Assembly: GCA_937967805.1 (NCBI GenBank)
Contig: CALBTC010000470.1
Coordinates: forward strand, 1 to 60,047
Origin: an uncultured Anaerolineaceae bacterium
GTDB taxonomy: Bacteria; Chloroflexota; Anaerolineae; Promineifilales; Promineifilaceae
DNA length: 60,047 nt
Reading direction: 5' to 3'
Every line of letters begins with the position of its first letter. Positions within the stretch are counted from its first letter, which is position 1. Made by a program: the position numbers and the translations under genes. Below are positions 53,676-60,047 of this stretch, one piece after another. The notes below the pieces were generated by a model that was not told where the DNA came from, did no database searches, and saw only the letters and a program-made list of their open reading frames with translations.

Positions 53676-55346
53676 ATGAAAAATGAGAACCGCAACGGCC
53701 GTTCTTCGCAATGGTGGAAAACGGCCGTTATCATCCTCGCAATATTTTTACTCTATGCCTATGGACTTCAGGTTACCGAAGTGAACCTGGAAGAACCATT
53801 GGAACCTCAGCGACAGGAAAACCTGGTTAGTCTGATCCGCAGCTTTGCCCGGCCAGACTTTTTTGCCTACGAAACAGAAACACGGCGTACGGCCGTTTCC
53901 TTGCGCATGCCCTGTCCCGAACAGGTTAGAGGGTCCCAGGTCTCCATTGAAGGGCGTGAACTGCTGATGGTGCCCAACTGCGCGACAACCACGCAAGATC
54001 CCATCACCATCACTGGCAGCGGTTTCCAGCCTAATGCTGAAGGGCTTATTGCCTGGAGGCCAATCGGGGCCACGACCACCCGCCGCGTAGCTGAATTTAA
54101 GGTAAGCGAAGATGGTCAACTGGAGGTCACCTTCACCATGCCAGACATTCGCGCCAGTGAAGAGCCTCAAACATTGGAAGTGATTGAAGTGGTTGATCGC
54201 CACATTGTTGGGCTGAGCGATACGACCTTTGAAGCGCTGGACAAAATTGTGGAAACAGTGCTCATGGCGCTCATCGCCTCCACCGTCGGCACGCTGATCT
54301 CCATTCCCCTTTCCTTTGTTGCTGCCCGCAATTTGATGCAAAATGTAAAAGCGCCGATAACCGGCATCATGTCTGGCATTATTTTACTGCCCGTTTTGGG
54401 TGGCGCGGCATTCTGGTTGGGGCAGCTGCTGGTAGGCCCAGTGCTCAGCGCAGACAGTACTTTTCTGGCCTCACTACAAACCGGCCTGGAACCATTGGGG
54501 TTTGTTGGCAACTTCATTTTTGTCCTCATCGAACTGATAATTTTGCTGCTGCCGCTCACTTTTGGCTTTATTGGTGCACTGGTGGCAAACCAGGTGGGTA
54601 GTCGATTAGGCGAGCAGGCCACCATGCGGCTGCCTGAAACCACATTGCGCATTCTGAATTTTGTGACGACATTGTTGGGAACGGCCGTGCTCTTCATCCT
54701 CATTGCCCTAGGCGTGACCTGGATCAACTTGCTCGGCATTCGTGAATTTTTACCCGAAACCTTCGCGGCTCAGCTCAACGCGTTCCTCTTGCCTGGACTC
54801 ATCCTTGGCCTGATTGCCGCCCTGATCAGCCTGCGTGCACCGGCCAAACACCATTACGCGGTTGGTCTGGTTGTGTACAACATCACCCGCACCGTTTTCA
54901 ATGCTACGCGCTCCATTGAGCCGCTGATGATGGGCTTTGTCTTTGTGGTGTGGGTGGGCCTGGGTCCGTTTGCCGGCATCATGGCCCTCACGCTGCATTC
55001 CGTGGCCGACCTGGGAAAACTGTTCTCGGAAGAGGTAGAAAACATCGACGAAGGTCCCGTTGAGGCGGTTACCGCTACCGGGGCCAACCAGCTACAGCGC
55101 ATCGTGTTTGCCGTGGTGCCTCAAATTACGCCGCACTATATTGCCTACATCTTCTACCGTTGGGACATCAATGTACGTTTATCTACCATCATAGGCTTTG
55201 TTGGCGGTGGCGGTATCGGCTTTGTCTTGCAGCGCAATATCAACCAGCTGCTTTACACACGAGCCAGCGTGATGGTGATTGCTATCGCCGTTGTGGTTGT
55301 TGTATTGGATAACATCAGCGCCAGAGTACGCAGCCGAATTATTTAA
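53676..55346 (+). CDS. Phosphonate-type ABC permease (PhnE-like) with periplasmic Ig-like insertion
   Basis: 556 aa, about twice a usual PhnE. After one membrane helix (TAVIILAIFLLYAYGLQV) comes an extracytoplasmic region of ~170 residues that contains ITITGSGFQPNAEGLIAWRP and DGQLEVTFTMPDI, resembling an IPT/TIG or other Ig-like fold. The permease core then follows (TVLMALIASTVGTLISIPLS, the conserved EAA loop EAVTATGANQLQRIVFAVVP, DINVRLSTIIGFVGGGGIGF). An extra ~120 residues of helices sit in the middle of the core. ATG 53676 is near the repeat-rich spacer. It probably forms a heterodimer with the next gene. In-frame ACGGCCGT copies number four. Confidence 0.88.
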   Translation: MKNENRNGRSSQWWKTAVIILAIFLLYAYGLQVTEVNLEEPLEPQRQENLVSLIRSFARPDFFAYETETRRTAVSLRMPCPEQVRGSQVSIEGRELLMVPNCATTTQDPITITGSGFQPNAEGLIAWRPIGATTTRRVAEFKVSEDGQLEVTFTMPDIRASEEPQTLEVIEVVDRHIVGLSDTTFEALDKIVETVLMALIASTVGTLISIPLSFVAARNLMQNVKAPITGIMSGIILLPVLGGAAFWLGQLLVGPVLSADSTFLASLQTGLEPLGFVGNFIFVLIELIILLLPLTFGFIGALVANQVGSRLGEQATMRLPETTLRILNFVTTLLGTAVLFILIALGVTWINLLGIREFLPETFAAQLNAFLLPGLILGLIAALISLRAPAKHHYAVGLVVYNITRTVFNATRSIEPLMMGFVFVVWVGLGPFAGIMALTLHSVADLGKLFSEEVENIDEGPVEAVTATGANQLQRIVFAVVPQITPHYIAYIFYRWDINVRLSTIIGFVGGGGIGFVLQRNINQLLYTRASVMVIAIAVVVVVLDNISARVRSRII

Positions 55347-55437
55347 GTAATTGTGTGATTAGGTAACCAGGTAATTTGAATGAGGTATTGCATATTTTCC
55401 AATTACTCAATTACCCAATTACCCAATATCAGGGAAC
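55344..55437. repeat. TAATTG-type repeat between the two permease genes
   Basis: TTAAGTAATTGTGTGATT at 55344-55361 matches the pyrG-downstream element (12362-12379) in all but one position, and the right half has repeated AATTACCCAATTACCCAAT. Together they form a loose inverted repeat filling the spacer. Confidence 0.65.
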
Positions 55438-55440
55438 TTT

Positions 55441-57012
55441 ATGACCACGCTTAAACAAGACGAAAAAACACCGGTCAGACAGGCATTACAAACCTTTACC
55501 GCCTTTGTTATTTTGTTTTTGATATATGCCATTGCTGTGCAGGTGACAGAAATTGACATGGGCAGGCTCCGCTCCGAAAACCGGCAGTCGCAGCTTATTG
55601 GCGTGCTCCGCTTCTTGGCCGATCCTGATATAACCGATCCGGACATCATTGATCCATTGTTCTTAGAAGAAACTCAACCTTTCAACCTCACAGAAACATC
55701 TGTCAATACGCTCAGTTTCATCGTCGAAACGATATTTATGGCGCTGCTGGCTACAACCATTGGCACAGTGTTGGCAATTCCTGTTTCCTTCCTGGCAGCG
55801 CGCAACTTGATGCTGGAAGTGACCTCGCCATTGGCCAGCTTCATGCTGGCCCTGGCGCTGCTGCCCATTGGTGGCGGCCTGGGCTTCCTGGGGGCGCGCC
55901 AGATGGTTAATCTCGCGTCAAATTTCAGCGACCAAACGGGCCTGACGCTGGGCATTTTTATGGTCACGGCCGCAGCCGGCTGGCTCCTGCTGCGCTTTGG
56001 ACCGCCAATTGTTAGTGAAAAGAGACGCTCTACAGGGGCAACGGCCGTTGCCATCGGCGAACTGGTGCTCATTATTTTGCTGTCGCTGTTTGCCCTGGCG
56101 CTGCTCTCTGCTCTGGGGCAGGTAGGCGGCATCTCACTGGCCAACTTTCTGCAATCCTCCGCGTTTCAACTTGGCCCCATGACGGTGAACTTCAGCTTCG
56201 TGGGCAACTTCTTCAAGATTATGGGCGACTTGCTGAGTCTGGCGCTGCCGGCCCTGACGGCCGTTTTAGGCGCAGGTGTGGCCATGCTGCTGGGCAGTCG
56301 CTATGGGCAAGAAGCCGTACTGCGTCTTACAGGAACTCCGGCCCGATTGGTTACGGCCGTTTGCACCTTTTTGGGAACGGCCGTCGTCGTTTACGGTATT
56401 GGCACCATCTTGAACTGGCTGTACCAGTTTGACAATCCGGAAAACTGGACCCTCTACCCGGCCCTGATAGCCAGCGTGATCGCCACCGTTGGCGCGCTGT
56501 TTGTAGCCCCGAAACGGCCGTTTGGCATCGGCTTTGTCATCTACACCATCTCGCGCGGCATCTTCAACACCCTGCGCTCCATCGAGCCGCTCATCATGGC
56601 CATTGTGTTTGTGGTTTGGGTTGGGCTCGGGCCGTTTGCCGGCGTCATGGCCCTGACGCTGCACACCATCGCCGCGCTGGGCAAGCTGTTCTCCGAACAA
56701 ATCGAAGGCATCGACGACGGCCCCATTGAAGCCATCACCGCCACGGGCGCCAACCGGCTGCAGATGATTGTGTTTGCCGTCATTCCCCAAATCGTGCCGC
56801 CTTACATTGCTTACACGCTGTACCGTTGGGACATCAACGTGCGCATGTCCACCATCATCGGCTTTGTCGGTGGCGGCGGCATTGGCTTTTTGCTCAGCCA
56901 GAGCATTCGCCTGCTGCGTTACCGCGAAGCCAGCGTCATGATGTTGGCTATCGCCATCGTGGTTTCGCTGCTAGACTACGTCAGCTCCAGCGTGCGCCGC
57001 CGCATCATTTAA
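55441..57012 (+). CDS. Second phosphonate-type ABC permease (PhnE-like)
   Basis: 523 aa, paralogous to 53676-55346. The two share FVVWVGLGPFAGVMALTLH-type, GPIEAITATGANRLQMIVFA (EAA loop) and DINVRMSTIIGFVGGGGIGF. After the first helix (TAFVILFLIYAIAVQV), the segment before the core is only about 40 residues (DIGRLRSENRQ-like to FNLTETSVNTL), so it lacks the Ig-like insertion of the first copy. Extra helices again enlarge the middle of the core. The tandem pair presumably makes the channel as a heterodimer. Several ACGGCCGT copies are in frame, including two within about 25 bp near 56353-56385. Confidence 0.88.
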   Translation: MTTLKQDEKTPVRQALQTFTAFVILFLIYAIAVQVTEIDMGRLRSENRQSQLIGVLRFLADPDITDPDIIDPLFLEETQPFNLTETSVNTLSFIVETIFMALLATTIGTVLAIPVSFLAARNLMLEVTSPLASFMLALALLPIGGGLGFLGARQMVNLASNFSDQTGLTLGIFMVTAAAGWLLLRFGPPIVSEKRRSTGATAVAIGELVLIILLSLFALALLSALGQVGGISLANFLQSSAFQLGPMTVNFSFVGNFFKIMGDLLSLALPALTAVLGAGVAMLLGSRYGQEAVLRLTGTPARLVTAVCTFLGTAVVVYGIGTILNWLYQFDNPENWTLYPALIASVIATVGALFVAPKRPFGIGFVIYTISRGIFNTLRSIEPLIMAIVFVVWVGLGPFAGVMALTLHTIAALGKLFSEQIEGIDDGPIEAITATGANRLQMIVFAVIPQIVPPYIAYTLYRWDINVRMSTIIGFVGGGGIGFLLSQSIRLLRYREASVMMLAIAIVVSLLDYVSSSVRRRII

Positions 57013-57028
57013 GGTAGAAATTTTTTTA

Positions 57029-57093
57029 ACCTAGAGGCGCAGAGACGCAGAGAGTGATCTTAAAAACTCCGCGTTCTCTGCGCCTCTGCGGTT
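57029..57093. repeat. A/G-hexamer inverted-repeat element
   Basis: AGAGGCGCAGAGA (57033-57045) pairs perfectly with TCTCTGCGCCTCT (57075-57087), with longer imperfect flanks. It belongs to the same family as 4223-4299 and lies between the second permease and the inositol-monophosphatase-like gene. Confidence 0.8.
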
Positions 57094-57113
57094 TTAATCG
57101 TAAAGGTCTTTAG

Positions 57114-57923
57114 ATGAACTTAGATGAATTAAATGAATTACGGCAGGTGGCTTGTGATACGGCCGTTTCCGCCGGAAAATTGGCCCGCGAGATGTGGTCC
57201 CAACCGCGCCAGGTTGCGCAAAAAGGGTTCCGCGATCTGGTCACCGACGCCGATTTTGCCGCCCAGCAGCGCATCACCGACACCATCCGGGCGCGCTTCC
57301 CTAACCACGGCTTCCTCACCGAAGAGGAAGACAGCGATTTGCCCGAAACCGGCCCGCTCGTTTGGATCATCGACCCGATTGACGGTACGACCAACTACAG
57401 CCGCAATGTGCCTGAATTTTGTATCGCCATCGCCGCCTGCCGGCCACAAGCCGATAGTTACCAACCGCTGGCCGCTGCTATCTATGACCCGATGCGGCAC
57501 GAGCTGTTCAGCGCTGCCAAAGGGCAAGGTGCCACCCTGCAAATCGGCGACGCCCCGCCCCGCGCAACGGCCGTCAGCACCGTTGAAAATACGGAGGATG
57601 CGGTGCTGGCGCTGGACTGGTGCAGTTCTGCCGACAAGCGCACCTCGATGCTGGAATTGGTTGGCCACCTTGCTGAAAAATCGTTTACGGTGCGGGCCAT
57701 CGGTACGGCCGCATTGGCCATGGCCTGGGTCGCTGCCGGGCGTGTAGACGCCTACATCAATTTGCGCCTGCGCCCCTGGGACGTGGCGGCGGCGCTGCTG
57801 CTGGTGCAGGAAAGCGGCGGCTCGTTCACTACCTTGAAAGGCGATCCCATTATTTGGGATACGGCCGGGATGAGTTGTTTGGTGGAGAACGGCCGTTTGC
57901 AGCTCAATCTCCAATCCGGATAG
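57114..57923 (+). CDS. Inositol-monophosphatase family protein
   Basis: 269 aa. Lithium-sensitive, Mg-dependent phosphatase family. FLTEEEDSDLP holds the first metal ligands, WIIDPIDGTTNYSRNVPEFC the second motif (DPIDGTTN), and LRPWDVAAALLLVQESGGSF the third (WD). Substrates in the family include inositol phosphates, 3'-phosphoadenosine phosphate and fructose bisphosphate; which applies here is unknown. ATG 57114 is taken since the frame before it is repeat DNA. It may follow the importer by read-through, but the repeat element between them suggests a separate unit. Confidence 0.9.
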   Translation: MNLDELNELRQVACDTAVSAGKLAREMWSQPRQVAQKGFRDLVTDADFAAQQRITDTIRARFPNHGFLTEEEDSDLPETGPLVWIIDPIDGTTNYSRNVPEFCIAIAACRPQADSYQPLAAAIYDPMRHELFSAAKGQGATLQIGDAPPRATAVSTVENTEDAVLALDWCSSADKRTSMLELVGHLAEKSFTVRAIGTAALAMAWVAAGRVDAYINLRLRPWDVAAALLLVQESGGSFTTLKGDPIIWDTAGMSCLVENGRLQLNLQSG

Positions 57924-57940
57924 TTCGAAAACGAGAGTTG

Positions 57941-58035
57941 TTGACGCAAAGAACGCAAAGAATTAGAAGGATCAAAGGGGGCTATCGATCTTTCATTCTT
58001 GATCATTCCTTTGCCTCTTTGCGCCTTTGCGTCAA
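57941..58035. repeat. A/G-hexamer repeat element with wide loop
   Basis: TTGACGCAAA (57941-57950) pairs with TTTGCGTCAA (58026-58035), with additional CGCAAAG copies next to the arms. It is the last member of the family in this window. One octamer copy lies near 58085 after it. Confidence 0.7.
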
Positions 58036-58146
58036 GTTTTTTCAAACCATTGAGCCTCCAAATTAGATAAACTATCCAAATTGTAACGGCCGTTTCCAGA
58101 CAAAAATCAGTTGCCAACGCCCTCGCTTAGAGTACAATCCAATCAT

Positions 58147-59001
58147 ATGCGCTGGCCTCCCTATAAACACGTCTTCTTCGACTGCGATTCCACCCTCTCC
58201 ACCGTAGAAGGGATCGATGTATTGGCCGAAACCGCCGGCAAAAAATGGCGCGTCGAGGTCCTCACCAACGCAGCAATGGACGGCAAGCTGGATTTGGAAG
58301 ATGTTTACGCCAAACGGTTACAGGCCGTCCGCCCCACGCATGAACAGATTCAGCAAATTCGCACTGTTTACAAACGCAACATCGTTGCCGATGCCCAGGC
58401 GGTCATCGCCGCCCTGCAATTTTTAGGCCATCACGTCTACATCATCAGCGGCGGACTGGCTGAACCGGTGCGGGAGTTTGGCGTCTATTTAGGCGTGCCC
58501 AAAGCAAACATTCGCGCCGTGCAGGTCGATTACGACAAGCTGGCCGGCGACTGGTGGTATGCCGAAACGGATTTTCAAAAGCCGAAACGTCAACGGTACA
58601 TCGATTATGAAGAAGGGGCGCTAACGGAGAGCGACGGCAAAGCGAAAATTGTAAAAGAACTGCTGGGAACGCAAAACGGCCGTTCCCTACTCATTGGCGA
58701 CGGCAGCAGTGATTTGCTGGCCAGCCGGACCGTTGATTTGTTTGTCGGCTTTGGCGGCGTGGTACAGCGGGAGCGCGTCAAGGCAGAATCACCTGTCTTT
58801 TTGCACACGCCCAGCCTGGCCCCGCTGCTGCTGCTGGCCGCCGGTCCCGCCGCCGTTCGCCAGGTCAAAGATACTCCGCACGAAACCGTTTTTCAAAAAG
58901 CATTTACCCTAGCAAATACAGGAGCATTTAATTTCAACCATGAACGACTCAAAGAGAAGTTCCAACAAGCATATCAAGCTTTATATTCCCGGGCCGACTG
59001 A
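58147..59001 (+). CDS. HAD-family phosphatase, SerB-like
   Basis: 284 aa. HAD motif I is FFDCDSTLSTVEGIDVLAET (nucleophile D12, acid D14). Motif II is YIISGGLAEPV, the Lys is in DGKAKIVKELLG, and motif III/IV is LLIGDGSSDLLAS. The DxDST and VEGIDVL layout matches phosphoserine phosphatase (SerB-like, HAD-IB). Likely reaction: O-phosphoserine to serine. ATG 58147 fits the family start; upstream in-frame codons lie in poorly conserved DNA. The 3' end overlaps the aminotransferase gene by 62 nt in another frame, which supports joint expression and the serine-pathway assignment (inference). Confidence 0.82.
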   Translation: MRWPPYKHVFFDCDSTLSTVEGIDVLAETAGKKWRVEVLTNAAMDGKLDLEDVYAKRLQAVRPTHEQIQQIRTVYKRNIVADAQAVIAALQFLGHHVYIISGGLAEPVREFGVYLGVPKANIRAVQVDYDKLAGDWWYAETDFQKPKRQRYIDYEEGALTESDGKAKIVKELLGTQNGRSLLIGDGSSDLLASRTVDLFVGFGGVVQRERVKAESPVFLHTPSLAPLLLLAAGPAAVRQVKDTPHETVFQKAFTLANTGAFNFNHERLKEKFQQAYQALYSRAD

Positions 59002-60046
59002 AGTTCGGCCAGAAATTCTGGATGCGCAAACCGAATGGATGATTGGGCACCGGATGCCGGAATGTGCTGATTTAATCGGCCGTATTCAACCCAAATTACA
59101 GCAAACCTTCTTCACCAACCGGCGCATCCTCATCAGCGCCTCCTCCGGCACCGGCTTCTGGGAAGGCGCCGTGCGCAACTGCATAGACAAAAAGGTGCTC
59201 AACTGCGTCAACGGTGCCTTCAGCGACCGCTGGCGCGAGGTGTGTGAACTCAACGGCAAAGAGAACGAGGTCCTTGAAGTAGAGTGGGGCCAGCCCATCC
59301 TACCGGAAATGATCGCCGAGCGGCTGGCCAAAGGGGGCTTTGACGCCGTCACCATCGTTCACAATGAAACCAGCGCCGGGGTCGAAAATCCCATCAAAGA
59401 GATTGCCCAGACCATTCGCAGCGCCCCCAACGGTGATGAGATCATGATCCTGGTCGATACCGTCAGCGGCCTTTCCGGGGCGCGCCTTGAGTTTGACGCC
59501 TGGGATTTGGACGTGGCCCTCACCTCCAGCCAAAAAGCGTTTGCCCTGCCCGCCGGCCTGGCCTTCTGTGCCGTCTCCGAACGGGCCATGGAAAAAGCCA
59601 AAACCGTAAAAAATCGCGGCTACTACTTTGACTTCATCACCCTGGACAAATACATGACCAAAAACCAGACGCCGGCCACGCCGGCCGTCTCCCTGCTCTT
59701 TGCCCTGGATCGCCAGCTGGACGACATGATGGCCGAAGGGATGGAAAGTCGCTTTGCCCGCCACCTGGCCATGCGCGACATGACGATCAACTGGGCCACC
59801 GGCCACGGCTTTGAGCTGCTGGCCCCGGAAGGATATCGCTCCCCGACGGTCACCTGCATCAGCAACAACCTGGGGATTGACGTGTCCGCCCTGAACAGCT
59901 TCTTGCGCGAGCGCGGCATGATTCTCTCCAACGGGTATGGCAGCCGCCTCAAAAACGTCACCTTCCGCATTGCCCACATGGGCGATATGCAGCCAACCGA
60001 CATGGAAGAGCTGTTCAGCAACGTAGACGACTTCCTGGCACAATAA
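58940..60046 (+). CDS. Class V aminotransferase, probable phosphoserine/serine-glyoxylate type
   Basis: 368 aa. PLP-dependent fold type I. KLYIPGPTEVRPEIL opens the family, followed by LISASSGTGFWEGAVRN, IVHNETSAGVENPI (class V alanine-glyoxylate-like), ILVDTVSGLSGARLEFDAWD, and the PLP lysine in ALTSSQKAFALPAGLAF. Together with the SerB-like phosphatase just upstream, it likely makes phosphoserine from 3-phosphohydroxypyruvate (SerC role). Alanine- or serine-glyoxylate aminotransferase is the alternative. ATG 58940 lies inside the phosphatase gene (62-nt overlap); no later start fits, because conserved sequence begins at residue about 13. The stop TAA ends one base before the window edge. 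Confidence 0.88.
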   Translation: MNDSKRSSNKHIKLYIPGPTEVRPEILDAQTEWMIGHRMPECADLIGRIQPKLQQTFFTNRRILISASSGTGFWEGAVRNCIDKKVLNCVNGAFSDRWREVCELNGKENEVLEVEWGQPILPEMIAERLAKGGFDAVTIVHNETSAGVENPIKEIAQTIRSAPNGDEIMILVDTVSGLSGARLEFDAWDLDVALTSSQKAFALPAGLAFCAVSERAMEKAKTVKNRGYYFDFITLDKYMTKNQTPATPAVSLLFALDRQLDDMMAEGMESRFARHLAMRDMTINWATGHGFELLAPEGYRSPTVTCISNNLGIDVSALNSFLRERGMILSNGYGSRLKNVTFRIAHMGDMQPTDMEELFSNVDDFLAQ

Positions 60047-60047
60047 A

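Overview
The window looks like a piece of a Chloroflexota chromosome, probably an Anaerolineae-type filamentous lineage. This is inferred from gene content and style: TPTPT-type linkers in secreted proteins, lipoprotein substrate-binding proteins with repetitive tethers, STAND/SARP regulators, a secreted protein ending in LPLIVK, and no outer-membrane genes. GC is moderate to high, with AT-richer islets. By eye the palindrome ACGGCCGT occurs about 90 times, roughly one per 660 bp, in genes and spacers alike. It gives proteins recurrent TAV, NGR and DGR tripeptides. I saw no rRNA, convincing tRNA, CRISPR array, transposase or phage module.

Layout. 0-1.15 kb: 5' part of an NBR1-Ig/chitosanase-like gene (minus). 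1.75-3.2 kb: cystathionine beta-synthase. 3.26-9.94 kb: a MoxR ATPase, DUF58 protein and two paralogous membrane DUF4129 proteins, interrupted by an AT-rich islet with a gene remnant, a possible Cys-rich mini-ORF and a membrane-anchored hypothetical. 10-13 kb: roadblock/LC7 protein with a near-consensus promoter, pyrG behind a structured leader, msrA. 13-14.8 kb: cmoA-cmoB (minus). 15-17.6 kb: a phosphodiesterase and a flippase-like membrane protein. 17.7-20.4 kb: a hypothetical and a fused E1 alpha/beta 2-oxoacid dehydrogenase. 20.5-21.3 kb: VapBC-like toxin-antitoxin pair with an operator inside its promoter.

22-35.7 kb is the most unusual region. A SARP/BTAD-STAND regulator and a membrane STAND ATPase (minus) face a plus-strand cluster of Tad-type pseudopilins: TadE with CARDB, a second TadE, a TadG-like protein, and a Flp-type pilin fused to a CBM6-like module and a DNRLRE domain. 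An exact 11-bp direct repeat, the spacing expected of a SARP operator, lies between the two sets. No Tad assembly machinery is encoded here.

35.9-41.5 kb (minus): MBL hydrolase-MFS-ArsR operon, a SRPBCC-PDZ-DinB fusion coupled to a paralogue of the 7.8-kb hypothetical, and a small protein. 41.6-42.9 kb: a three-unit 20-bp palindromic repeat array, then an SPFH protein. 43-46.5 kb (minus): a large lipoprotein nuclease with a lamin-tail domain. 46.9-51.3 kb: a sugar-type ABC importer (two permeases, binding protein, no ATPase). 51.4-57 kb: a phosphonate-type importer (PhnD, PhnC, two large PhnE). 57.1-60 kb: inositol-monophosphatase family protein, then a HAD phosphatase and a class V aminotransferase that overlap and probably make serine.

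Spacers carry several families of inverted-repeat elements: GCCACAGAGGGCACAGAG-like, AGATTGGACCAATCT, TAATTGGGTA-like, AGACCCTAAGGGTTT-like, and a CCCGC REP.
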